A stretch of DNA of 64,000 bases. Source: Verrucomicrobiales bacterium (GTDB taxonomy: Bacteria > Verrucomicrobiota > Verrucomicrobiia > Verrucomicrobiales > DEV007). This document shows, piece by piece, positions 15,580 through 24,360 of the stretch. The notes under the pieces are model-generated. The model had not been told where the DNA came from. It did no database searches and saw only the letters and a list, made by a program, of their open reading frames with translations. The DNA lies in the NCBI GenBank assembly GCA_021648365.1, contig JAKISY010000003.1, positions 54,129 to 118,128 on the forward strand, read 5' to 3'. Both the position numbers and the translations under genes were made by a program. How positions within the stretch are numbered: the first letter of the stretch is position 1; every line of letters begins with the position of its first letter.

Positions 15580-18162
15580 TCACTCACGGGTGATGAATTC
15601 GTCGGTGTTCATCAGGGCTCTGGCCACTGCTGTCCATGAGGCTGCTTCAGCAGTGCCATAAATACTGGGCGTTTTCGAAGGGGCAACGGTTTTGGCGGCC
15701 TGAGCATTTTCGGCGAAGTGTTGTTGCTGGAGTTTTTGGAAGGTGGCTACGCGGTTGAGTTCACTGTCGGAGGGCTGCCTGGAAAAACAGAGCACATAAG
15801 CTCGTCTGATGCGTCGTTGCTGAGAGGGGGCATCATTGCCGGGGATTTCGAGCATCAGGCGTTGCGCGAGACCTTGGCTCATTTCAAAGAGGGTTTCATC
15901 ATTAGCTAAAGTGAGTGCTTGCAGTGGGGTGTTGGATCGAGTGCGTTGGGTGCAGACGCTTTGAAAATCGGGGGAGTCAAAGGTCGTTAGCATGGGGTAG
16001 GGAGCACTGCGATAGAATTGTGTGTAGAGTGCGCGACGATAGCGGTTGCTGTCGGTTTCCACGTTCCAAGTTTTTTTGTTCTGGGTGAAAGCGTAAACGC
16101 CATCGGGTTGAGGGGGGTGGACACTGGGGCCGCCGATGGTAGCCGTCAGTAATCCGCTGGCGGTGAGTGAGGCGTCACGAATGATTTCGGCATCAAAGCG
16201 TAGGCGATTTTGTTTCGCTAGCAGCGTGTTGCGAGCATCGACGGATTTCAGACCTGGGCGGTGGTGGGAGGCTTGTCGGTAGGTAGCTGAGGTGACGATG
16301 AGCTTGTGAAGCTTGCGCATGGACCAGCCGTTGTGGATGAATTGACTAGCGAGCCAATCGAGTAAGGCGGGGTGAGTAGGGTAGCTTCCTTGGGTGCCAA
16401 AGTCATTTTCGGTGCTGACGAGTCCTTTGCCAAAATAACGCATCCAGACGCGGTTCACGGTCACCCGAGGGGTGAGCGGGTTATCGGGAGAAACTAACCA
16501 ATGAGCGAGATCAAGGCGGTTGGCGGATTGCTCATGATTGACCTTAAGCGGGTTGAGGATCGCTGGCACATTGGCTTGAATCGGACCAGCTTTCTTGTCG
16601 GGTAGTAAAAAATTGCCACGAGTGAGTAGGTAGGTGAGGCGCGGTTCTTTTAACTCGCGGGTGATCATCGTCTTGGCGGCGGGTCCCATGCCTAGTCGCG
16701 ATTTGATCAGGTCGATTTTTTTCAGCACGGCTTTGCGGTCGTGATCATCGGCGTCGAAAGCGTTATTGGCGCGTTTTTTTTGACTGCTATTGCGTTTTTC
16801 AGGAGCTATGCGCAAGGCGGAGAGCAGCTTTTTGTCGTTGACGGCAGCTTGTGTTTTTTGCGAAGGGGGCGGGGCGTTGCTTAGTTTAATGAGTTTGTTT
16901 TTTTCCCAAGTGGTCTGGCGTAGGGGTTTGGCACGCGCTAGCATGGCTAACTCGTTTCGAGTGTTCTGCAGTAGGCGAGAGATTTTAGGATCAAACTGGT
17001 CGATGAAAAGTTCACGTTGACTGACTTCCAAAGTAGGTCCGGTATTGTTGACGTCTTCGGTGCTGTTGAAAAAAGCGAAGAGCTGATAAAATTCTTTTTG
17101 AGAGATGGGATCAAACTTGTGGTTGTGGCATTGGGCGCAGCCGACCGTGAGTCCTAACCAAACGGCGCTAGTGGTATTAACACGGTCGATCACTTCTTCG
17201 ATGCGGAATTGTTCGTGATCGACTCCGCCCTCTTGGTTGATCAAGGTATTGCGATGAAATCCGGTAGCTACGAGTTGCGATTTTTTTGGCTCGGGTAAAA
17301 GATCTCCAGCGATTTGTTCGATGGTGAATTGATCAAAAGGTAAATCATCGCCGACGGCTCGGATCACCCAGTCACGGTAGGGCCACATCACCCGTTCGCG
17401 GTCAACGGTGTAGCCGTTGGAATCTGCGTAACGCGCTTGATCGAGCCAGTGACGCGCCCAGCGTTCGCCGTAGTGGGGGCTGTTGAGTAGGGCATCGACC
17501 AGTTCTGCGTAGGAGGCTTCTGGATGGGTAAGGTAGCTGTCGCGAAACTTTTTGACCAGTTCTGGGGGAGGCAGCAAACCGAGTAGATCGATGTAGAGTC
17601 GTCGCACGAGGGTGGATGGATCTGCTTCTGGGGAGGGGCTTAGGCCTTGTTTTTCTAATTTGGCAATGATGAAACGATCCACGTCATTTTTGACCGACTT
17701 TTTGTTTTTGACTTGGGGAACTTGTCCGCCATCGAGGGGCAGGAAAGACCAGTGTGCCTGATACTCTGCTCCTTCGTTGATCCATTGTGTGAGTAGTTCT
17801 TTTTCTTTTGGGCTAAGGTTTTTGTTGGTCTTGATGGGAGGCATGACTTCATCTTTGTCATCATGACGGATGCGCTGGATGAGCTCGGATTTTTCCGCGT
17901 GACCAGGGGCAATAGCAGCATAGCCACCAAGGTCTGCTATGGCTCCGGGGTGAGTATCGAGGCGCAGGTCGGCTTCGCGTGCGGCGTCATCAGGGCCGTG
18001 GCAATGAAAACATTTGTCAGAGAGGATGGGGAGGATGTCGCGATTGAATTGGATCTCTGTTTGGGCGGAAAAACAAGCCGTGAGAGATGACAGGAAAATG
18101 CCGAGCTCTACCATGAGAGTGGCTGTGAGCTTGGTTTTTTTTCTGGAAAGGCGGGGATTCAT
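15580..18162 (-). CDS. PSD1 and planctomycete cytochrome c domain protein
   Basis: The 860-residue protein has the standard order: export segment (about 12-32), planctomycete cytochrome c domain with the haem c motif CFHCH (Cys51, Cys54, His55), DUF1549 (from about 150, including HYGERWARHWLDQARYAD), and DUF1553 in the C-terminal third (NPLTPRVTVNRVWMRYFGKGL, GDFGTQG-type segment, TPLQALTLANDETLFEMS). The family is abundant in this phylum and its exact reaction is unproven; electron transfer with exported oxidoreductases or polysaccharide enzymes is often proposed. Its ATG overlaps the stop of an esterase remnant, which indicates a lost upstream operon partner. Confidence 0.95.
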   Translation of the reverse strand: MNPRLSRKKTKLTATLMVELGIFLSSLTACFSAQTEIQFNRDILPILSDKCFHCHGPDDAAREADLRLDTHPGAIADLGGYAAIAPGHAEKSELIQRIRHDDKDEVMPPIKTNKNLSPKEKELLTQWINEGAEYQAHWSFLPLDGGQVPQVKNKKSVKNDVDRFIIAKLEKQGLSPSPEADPSTLVRRLYIDLLGLLPPPELVKKFRDSYLTHPEASYAELVDALLNSPHYGERWARHWLDQARYADSNGYTVDRERVMWPYRDWVIRAVGDDLPFDQFTIEQIAGDLLPEPKKSQLVATGFHRNTLINQEGGVDHEQFRIEEVIDRVNTTSAVWLGLTVGCAQCHNHKFDPISQKEFYQLFAFFNSTEDVNNTGPTLEVSQRELFIDQFDPKISRLLQNTRNELAMLARAKPLRQTTWEKNKLIKLSNAPPPSQKTQAAVNDKKLLSALRIAPEKRNSSQKKRANNAFDADDHDRKAVLKKIDLIKSRLGMGPAAKTMITRELKEPRLTYLLTRGNFLLPDKKAGPIQANVPAILNPLKVNHEQSANRLDLAHWLVSPDNPLTPRVTVNRVWMRYFGKGLVSTENDFGTQGSYPTHPALLDWLASQFIHNGWSMRKLHKLIVTSATYRQASHHRPGLKSVDARNTLLAKQNRLRFDAEIIRDASLTASGLLTATIGGPSVHPPQPDGVYAFTQNKKTWNVETDSNRYRRALYTQFYRSAPYPMLTTFDSPDFQSVCTQRTRSNTPLQALTLANDETLFEMSQGLAQRLMLEIPGNDAPSQQRRIRRAYVLCFSRQPSDSELNRVATFQKLQQQHFAENAQAAKTVAPSKTPSIYGTAEAASWTAVARALMNTDEFITRE

Positions 18163-18303
18163 TTTTCTTTTTCTTGCCCGTCATAAGTGCGGTTGAGGTG
18201 TTCCGCAGTGAGCCTTCCTGTAAGGTAGCCGATTTTTATCAGAAATGCATCTGTCTTGCGTAAAGTATCGAGGAAAACAGCATTTTTCCCTTTAGGAGCC
18301 GCT
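18159..18303 (-). pseudogene. C-terminal remnant of an alpha/beta hydrolase
   Basis: Read on the minus strand, the frame gives APKGKNAVFLDTLRKTDAF, then LIKIGYLTGRLTAEHL and a stop. It matches the tail of the intact esterase at 19799-20716 (FLDTLRKTDAFLTALGYLEG). Its TGA overlaps the ATG of the PSD1 gene, as in translationally coupled pairs. Nothing matching the rest of a hydrolase is found upstream, so the body of the gene was deleted. Confidence 0.85.
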
Positions 18304-18506
18304 CAAAAATAACTTACCCAACTCCGCTTCGATTTTTGTCTGGCTTCTGCGTTGAAATTCGACTCATTTAGCCCGTATCGTCGTAAAAAAATGGTGTAGG
18401 GGAGATTGACCTCGATTTATAATAGTCGTAGTTCTGGGATTTTGGATCCCGAAGGGTGTTTTTCGACTCGACATATATAGGTCATTCAATCAGTTTGGTT
18501 GTAGGT

Positions 18507-19250
18507 ATGGCATTGAAGTCTGAAATGAAGCATGATGAAAAAGGTGGCTCACAGGGTTTGTTGAGTTTACGTGTGAGTCTGACAGGGATGGTTGCGGCAG
18601 CTGGGCTGGTGGTATGTCTTTCAACTGTATTCGGTTTTTTGGGCAGGTTCTCTTGGTTTATGGATTTGTTTTCGCATTTTAGAGTTCAGTATTTGTTATC
18701 ACTTGCTCTGTTAGGGCTCATTTTTTCGCTGATCCATCACTGGAAAACTGCCGCAATTTTCATAGTTTTTGCTTGTCTTAACTTTTCCGTTATTCTTCCC
18801 CTTTACCTCGGTGGTCAGTCTCAAAAAGTTGGCAACAAAATGGTCATGCGAGCCATGTTGATCAACGTGAATACTCGTTTAGGTGATCCAGAACGTGTGA
18901 AAAAAGTAGTCCGGAAAGTTAATCCTGATTTACTGCTCTTGGAGGAAATTAGCGCAAAGTGGGTCGAAGATTTGAAATGGCTTGGAGTTGAATACCCGTT
19001 TTCCATAGTGCGAGCAAGAGAAGACAATTTTGGAATTGGCTTGTTCAGCAAATTCCCACTGGTAGAGAATAAAGTTGTCCGAATTGGAGGAGAGGTTCCT
19101 TCCATTCTCGCTACGGTTGATACGCCAGGAGGTCTACTCAAAGTCATTGGAACCCACCCGCTTCCGCCTGCTGGTTCAGCTTATTCTCTACGGCGCAATG
19201 AACATTTGGAACGTCTTTCAGATCATATCGATTCTGTCCCCACTATCTGA
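18507..19250 (+). pseudogene. Endonuclease/exonuclease/phosphatase family protein, truncated
   Basis: The protein starts with three membrane segments (about 22-45, 55-72 and 77-97) followed by an endonuclease/exonuclease/phosphatase domain: MLINVNTRLGDPERV, VNPDLLLLEEI, GIGLFSKFPL, GTHPLPP. Such proteins usually continue for about 100 residues with the catalytic GD(L/F)N and the final SDH motifs. Here the frame runs into foreign sequence and stops at 19250. The missing part holds active-site residues, so it is probably inactive. The ATG at 18507 is preferred; a GTG at 18456 is also in frame. The break coincides with the start of mannonate dehydratase sequence. Confidence 0.75.
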
Positions 19251-19784
19251 AATCAATTTGCGACTGGCGGCTCAATGTGGGGTCGAGGGGGTGGTGCATC
19301 GCTATCCTGGACCAGAGTTGGGGGACTTGTTAGCGGTCCAGAAAAAAGTTGAAGCTCAGGGGCTTCAGCTTCTTGGCATCGAAGGGTTTCTGCCGATAGA
19401 AAAAATCAAAATTGGAGCTGATTTTGATGGTGCTGACATGGAGCTGATGAAACAGCTCGTCATTAATATGGGGAAAGCCGGCGTGCCGCTGCTGTGTTAT
19501 AATTTCATGGCTGGAACCGACTGGGAAAAAGAATCGCCTATGTTCACTTTCGTGACGTACGCGGGACCTCGGAGGATTTCACCGAAACCTTTCACGACAA
19601 CGGTCCGACGGATATGCCTGCCATCATTCGAAGTTTGCGCGAGATCGGGTTTGTAGGTCCCATGCGTTCGGATCACGTGCCGCAATACGAAGGCGAATTT
19701 GAAATGGAGCAAGGCTACTCCATGTTGGGACGCATTTTTGCCTTTGGTTATATTCGGGGTCTGCTACAGGGGACGGGAAAATAA
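19243..19784 (+). pseudogene. Mannonate dehydratase (UxuA type) remnant with internal deletion
   Basis: Two pieces of a mannonate dehydratase-like TIM barrel are seen. The first (INLRLAAQCGVEGVVHRYPG to LLCYNFMAGTDW, ending near 19528) lacks the normal N-terminus. The second (AYVHFRDVRGTSEDFTETFH to RIFAFGYIRGLLQG, stop at 19784) lies in another frame directly after it. In intact enzymes these blocks are separated by several tens of residues, so an internal segment is gone. The enzyme belongs to hexuronate breakdown. Together with the frameshifted SDR at 5728 it suggests loss of that pathway. Confidence 0.8.
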
Positions 19785-19798
19785 ATTTCTACCAGATA

Positions 19799-20716
19799 TT
19801 AGTCGCGCTTGTTCTTTTTGCGAGTGGAGGCGGCTGCAAGCTGTTGCTCTGTGGGCTTGCCTTCAAGGTAGCCGAGTGCGGTGAGAAAGGCGTCCGTTTT
19901 GCGTAGTGTATCGAGAAAGATTTTAGTGCCGCCTTTGCCTTCGTTAAAAAAACCGTGAGGCTGATCTTGGTAGAGATGTAGCTCGGATTGGATGCCGGCG
20001 GCTTTCAATTTGGCATCGAATTTTTTTGCTGTGGCGACAGGGATCAGTTTGTCCTTAGTGCCAAGAAATACAATGGTGGGTGGAGAGTGTTGGTCGATGT
20101 TTTGTAGGGGCGAAATCTCTTTCCAGTAGTCTTTGACGCGACTGTAGCCGTAGCCTTCAGAACTGTTGTCATAGACGGGATTATAAAGCACCAGAGCATT
20201 GGCTTTAGAGCTGATGTTCTTGTCGTCCGCTGGATCATCGAGGCCGCTGATGATGCCGGTAGTCGCTGCGACATGACCTCCAGCAGAGCCCCCGCCTGCA
20301 GCGATACGATTAGGGTCGATACCAAGGCGGCTGGCATTTTTGCGCAGCCAGCGAACGGCAGATTTGCCATCGGCGACACATTCCATGGGAGTAGTTTTTT
20401 GTCTGCTGGCGACGCGGTAATCGGCAAGTACGGCGATCATGCCGCGCGAGGCGAGGTAGGCGGTATGTTGTTGGAATTGGCTGGTGCTGCCACCATTCCA
20501 CCCGCCGCCAAAGAAAAAAACGATGGCGGCACGTTGGTCTTTGGCGGGGTCGTGGTCTTTGGGGTTGAAAATGTAGAGGTAGAGATCGTCACCAGAAGCG
20601 TGTTTGTAGATTTCAGCGGTGGAACCAGGGTAATTGGCTTTGCTGGTTTCGGCGTGCGTAGGCAAAACGGTGCTTAGGAGGCAGAAATAAATGAGGAAGT
20701 GGATGAGTTGTTTCAT
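19799..20716 (-). CDS. Secreted alpha/beta hydrolase (esterase)
   Basis: The 305-residue protein has a signal peptide (to about residue 22) and a complete alpha/beta hydrolase domain of the esterase/lipase BD-FAE type. It has the oxyanion motif FFGGGW (68-73), the nucleophile Ser144 in GGGSAGG, Asp222 in GTKDKL and His254 in QPHGFF. The basic C-terminal tail (RKKNKRD) is unusual. It stands alone on the minus strand. A tail fragment of a paralogue lies at 18159-18303, so this family was duplicated here. Confidence 0.9.
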   Translation of the reverse strand: MKQLIHFLIYFCLLSTVLPTHAETSKANYPGSTAEIYKHASGDDLYLYIFNPKDHDPAKDQRAAIVFFFGGGWNGGSTSQFQQHTAYLASRGMIAVLADYRVASRQKTTPMECVADGKSAVRWLRKNASRLGIDPNRIAAGGGSAGGHVAATTGIISGLDDPADDKNISSKANALVLYNPVYDNSSEGYGYSRVKDYWKEISPLQNIDQHSPPTIVFLGTKDKLIPVATAKKFDAKLKAAGIQSELHLYQDQPHGFFNEGKGGTKIFLDTLRKTDAFLTALGYLEGKPTEQQLAAASTRKKNKRD

Positions 20717-21115
20717 GGAGTGTTGGCGTGGCGGAAACTTAGGTATGTTTAGGCATGATGTCAGATTTTTTCCATGGCGCGATCATGGTCTGACTGTTTT
20801 AAGGCGCGGGGCGCTTAGTCAACTACGCGGCGTAGCCTTAAATCTTTGAGTTACAAAAAACAACCGATTTATAGCAATATGCAAGGAGTCAGTGGAGCAC
20901 ATGCATTTAGTATCCCTGTATCGCAAGAGAGTTCTGATGTAGATGGAACCTTTGGAAGCAAATAGTTGAATCCAATGATCGTAGCTAGGATCGAGGTATT
21001 TAACCGCATCGGCTTCTGGTTCGACCAATAAGAATGAGACCATTGGAAAAAACCCCTAGCTGACACGATTTAAAAACAAATTCACACTAGAAACTACAGA
21101 CCATACCAAACCTAT
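20717..21115. other. Intergenic region upstream of nirK
   Basis: About 400 bp separate the divergent esterase and nirK genes. A 74-codon minus-strand frame (20819-21043) has no recognisable domain. I looked for an FNR/NnrR-type TTGAN6TCAA box near nirK and saw none that was convincing, so control of nirK is not clear from sequence. Confidence 0.4.
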
Positions 21116-22606
21116 ATGAAATACACCAAGCATATATTAGCAGCTGTCGCGGTAGGACTCACAGCCACTGCTACGCAAGTCGTTGCCCAAAGCGATGGTC
21201 AGAGCAAGGCAAAAGCCATACTAGCTGAACCTCTCAAAGGCGAAGAAGTCGCCATCCTAACGCACGCACCCAACGTGCCACCTCCGATCACCCGCAAGCA
21301 CCGCACTAAGGTCATCGTAAATCTTGAAGTCACCGAAGTTGTTAAAAAAATGGCAGATGGTGTGGACTACACCTTTTGGACTTTCGGTGGTAGTGTTCCT
21401 GGGAAATTTATGCGTGTGCGCGAGGGGGACTTTGTTGAGTTCCATTTAGCCAATCACCCATCCAGCAAGATGCCTCACAACATCGACTTGCACGCTGTCA
21501 CGGGGCCAGGAGGTGGAGCTGCCGCTTCATTCACTGCACCTGGACACGAATCCGTGTTCTCATTCACAGCGTTAAATCCCGGTCTCTTTGTTTACCACTG
21601 CGCCACCGCACCTGTCGGGATGCACATCGCTAACGGTATGTATGGACTGATCCTGGTTGAACCTAAAGAAGGTTTGCCCAAGGTGGATAAAGAATTCTAT
21701 GTCATGCAAGGTGACTTCTATACCAAAGGCAAATACGGCGAAGCTGGTCTGCAGCCCTTCAGCATGGAAAAAGCCATTCGTGAAGATGCGGACTACGTTG
21801 TTTTCAACGGTGCGGTTGGCTCCCTGACAGGTGACAACGCCCTGCAGGCAACTGTTGGCGATACCGTGCGCTTATTCGTAGGAAATGGTGGTCCTAACTT
21901 GGTATCTTCTTTCCATGTCATTGGTGAGATTTTTGATAAAGTTTACACCGAGGGTGGAATCACATCTCCACCTAACAAAAATGTACAAACGACCCTCGTC
22001 CCTGCAGGTGGAGCCACCGTGGTAGAGTTTGCACTCGACACAGAGGGCACTTTCATCTTGGTTGATCACTCGATCTTTCGCGCTTTTAATAAAGGCGCCA
22101 TCGGAATGCTCAAGGCAACTGGGGGCGATAAGGGGATCAACTTGAAAGTTTATTCAGGCAAAACTAACGACTCCGTTTATCAACCCGAAGGAGGAGCGAT
22201 CCAGAGTATGCCTGAAAACATCAAAGCACGCCCAGCTGCCAAAAACAAGGAGGAGCGTATTGCACGAGGCAAAACTACGTATATGACTATCTGTAGTGCA
22301 TGTCATCAACCTACGGGGCTTGGTATTCCTTTTGCATTCCCACCACTGGCTAAGTCTGATTATCTCAATGCAGATAAAAATAGAGCCATTAGCACCGTCA
22401 TCAACGGTTTAGTAGGTGAGGTGGTTGTTAATGGTAAAAAATTCAACAGTGTCATGCCTAAGCTTGAGTTCAGTGATGAAGATGTCGCTAACGTGCTCAC
22501 CTACGTTTACTCTGAGTGGGGAAACAATGGCAGTGAAGTCACTCCAGACGAAGTGAAAGCTGTCCGCGCTAAGGGCGGCAAAGCAGCCGCAGGTGGTGGA
22601 CATTAA
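21116..22606 (+). CDS. nirK: Copper nitrite reductase with fused C-terminal cytochrome c
   Basis: NirK reduces nitrite to NO in the periplasm. The 496-residue protein has a signal peptide (to about 25), two cupredoxin domains and a class I cytochrome c. All metal ligands are visible: type 1 copper His121, Cys162, His170 and Met175; type 2 copper His126, His161 and His318; catalytic Asp124 and His267. The Cys to His spacing of eight residues (HCATAPVGMH) fits class II NirK. The cytochrome domain has CSACH (Cys393, Cys396, His397) and a likely axial Met447 in SVMPKL. The fused haem can deliver electrons straight to the copper site. It heads an operon with nirV and a SCO protein. Confidence 0.95.
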   Translation: MKYTKHILAAVAVGLTATATQVVAQSDGQSKAKAILAEPLKGEEVAILTHAPNVPPPITRKHRTKVIVNLEVTEVVKKMADGVDYTFWTFGGSVPGKFMRVREGDFVEFHLANHPSSKMPHNIDLHAVTGPGGGAAASFTAPGHESVFSFTALNPGLFVYHCATAPVGMHIANGMYGLILVEPKEGLPKVDKEFYVMQGDFYTKGKYGEAGLQPFSMEKAIREDADYVVFNGAVGSLTGDNALQATVGDTVRLFVGNGGPNLVSSFHVIGEIFDKVYTEGGITSPPNKNVQTTLVPAGGATVVEFALDTEGTFILVDHSIFRAFNKGAIGMLKATGGDKGINLKVYSGKTNDSVYQPEGGAIQSMPENIKARPAAKNKEERIARGKTTYMTICSACHQPTGLGIPFAFPPLAKSDYLNADKNRAISTVINGLVGEVVVNGKKFNSVMPKLEFSDEDVANVLTYVYSEWGNNGSEVTPDEVKAVRAKGGKAAAGGGH

Positions 22607-22631
22607 CACCGCGCAGCATAACACAGCAATC

Positions 22632-23432
22632 ATGAATTCGCTTCACATCCTCGCCCTATTTCTGCTTATCAATTGCAGTGAGGCGATGGGTGTGGAGCCT
22701 TCCACTTTAAGCTCGAAAGAAATGGCGGACATTCCCGCCGGTTCTTACGTCCCGCTTTACACTAAGGACAAAACACCGCGTGAAGTCGCAGCCTTCCGCC
22801 TCGACATTGTTTCCGTTACCCAGCGACAGTATCTTGCTTTTGTCGAGAAACACCCACGCTGGCAACGCTCCAAAGTCGCCCGACTTTTTGCTGACACTTC
22901 TTACCTCAAGGATTGGAAATCAGATACTGATCCCGGCTCCGATCTCGATTCGCCTGTGACTAACGTTTCTTGGTTTGCCGCCCGCGCCTATGCCAAGCAC
23001 CTCGGCAAACGTCTTCCTACTGTCGATGAATGGGAGTATGTAGCACGCGCAGACGCCACTCAAGCCAATGCCACGGCGGATGAGAAATACACTGCAGTGA
23101 TACTCAACTGGTATTCCACTCGGTTTGTTGGACCACTGCCTTCTCCTCAATCGTTCCCTCCTAACATCTACGGTATCCGTGCTCTGCACGGTCTCATTTG
23201 GGAATGGAATCAGGATTTTAATAATGCCATGGTCACTGGAGAATCTCGAGGAGACTCTGGCATCGAGCGCAACCTTTTCTGTGCCGGCGGTGCGCTCAGT
23301 GCCACCGATGTCCGCAACTACGCTGCCTTTATGCGTTACGCATTCCGCTCGTCACTCAAAGGGAACTACACCACCGCCAACCTCGGATTCCGCTGCGCGA
23401 TGGATTCTGTAAATCACACCAAAAAACAATGA
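22632..23432 (+). CDS. nirV: NirV-like formylglycine-generating-enzyme family protein
   Basis: The protein has a signal peptide (MNSLHILALFLLINCSEAMG), which favours the ATG at 22632 over a GTG at 22593 that would overlap nirK. The rest is an FGE/SUMF1-type domain: RLDIVSVTQRQYLAF, VTNVSWFAARAYAKHLGKRL, PTVDEWEYVA, GLIWEWNQDF and the end NLGFRCAMD. NirV is the homologue found next to nirK in many denitrifiers; its role is not proven and may be in enzyme maturation. It lies 25 bp after nirK and overlaps the next gene by 4 bp. It could instead act on the Cys-type sulfatase nearby, but the nirK context is the better guide. Confidence 0.85.
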   Translation: MNSLHILALFLLINCSEAMGVEPSTLSSKEMADIPAGSYVPLYTKDKTPREVAAFRLDIVSVTQRQYLAFVEKHPRWQRSKVARLFADTSYLKDWKSDTDPGSDLDSPVTNVSWFAARAYAKHLGKRLPTVDEWEYVARADATQANATADEKYTAVILNWYSTRFVGPLPSPQSFPPNIYGIRALHGLIWEWNQDFNNAMVTGESRGDSGIERNLFCAGGALSATDVRNYAAFMRYAFRSSLKGNYTTANLGFRCAMDSVNHTKKQ

Positions 23433-24112
23433 AATTACCCATTCCTTTAACAGTACTTTTTTTTCTAACAGCGCTGAGTCTACTGACATCCTGTGATAAA
23501 CCAACAGCAACCCAGGGCGCTGCCACTTCGGAAAAAGAAGTGGTTGTCGCTGCCACCGCTACAGAAGAACAAAAAGCTTGCTGTGCAGAACATCCGGCGC
23601 CCAAAGCTGCAGAGGCTTCTGCGGAATCGATCTATCAAATCACTTCGACGTGGAAAGATGCTAAGGGCAAAGAGACCACTCTGGATGCGCTTGGTGGTAA
23701 AATTCAAGTCATCACCATGGGCTACACTACTTGCAAGTTCGCCTGCCCGCGACTACTCGCCGATTTGCAGATCATAGAAAAAGGGCTTTCAGAAGAAAAT
23801 CGTGCAAAAACTCACTTCGCTTTCTTCTCCATCGACCCGGAAATAGACACCCCGGCTCGGCTCAGTGAATACCGTAAAGAAAACAATATCCCCACTGACC
23901 GTTGGAAGCTACTCACCTCTGATCAGAGCTCAGTACAAGAGCTCTCTGTCGTGCTCGGACTCAAGTATCGCAAAGTAGATAAAAGCGACTTTGCCCACTC
24001 CAATCTCATCATCGCCCTTAATGAAAAAGGCGAAATCATCCATCGCCAAGAAGGGCTGTCAGCTGACCCCGCAGAAACCATCGCGGCGATCATAAAAGTA
24101 AATTCTCAGTAA
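23429..24112 (+). CDS. SCO1/SenC family copper chaperone lipoprotein
   Basis: The 227-residue protein has a lipoprotein signal with LLTSC (Cys22) and a thioredoxin-fold SCO domain. The copper ligands CKFAC (Cys102, Cys106) and His190 (FAHSNL) are present, as is FFSIDPEIDTP. SCO proteins deliver copper to the CuA centre of oxidases and to other periplasmic copper enzymes. Its start overlaps the nirV stop by 4 bp, so it probably serves to load NirK with copper. The linker carries an extra CC pair (51-52) near the N-terminus. Confidence 0.9.
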   Translation: MKLPIPLTVLFFLTALSLLTSCDKPTATQGAATSEKEVVVAATATEEQKACCAEHPAPKAAEASAESIYQITSTWKDAKGKETTLDALGGKIQVITMGYTTCKFACPRLLADLQIIEKGLSEENRAKTHFAFFSIDPEIDTPARLSEYRKENNIPTDRWKLLTSDQSSVQELSVVLGLKYRKVDKSDFAHSNLIIALNEKGEIIHRQEGLSADPAETIAAIIKVNSQ

Positions 24113-24360
24113 TTAAAAACTGAAGCTTGCGTTTAAAAGGGTGGGATTAAAGTTACACCAGTAGTTAGGTGTTAACGATCTCATGGCAGAACGCCTTGTT
24201 CTTTAAATCCTAGATCAAGTAGTGGCAAGGTATCGAACGGCTTGCCATCGTTGGTGAAAGCAAATGGGAGTCCCGAGTTCCATTAAGAAAAACCATCCTT
24301 GTGGTTTCATACGCATCTGCGCCAATTGACGGATCCAACTGCGTTGGGCTAAATTGCAAC

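Noticed and set aside
20819..21043. 74-codon minus-strand frame upstream of nirK
   Set aside because: No similarity to any family I know; two frames are open together, which is expected by chance in such a gap.
22593..22631. Upstream GTG start for nirV
   Set aside because: It would overlap nirK and put a non-signal leader before a clear signal peptide that begins at the ATG at 22632.
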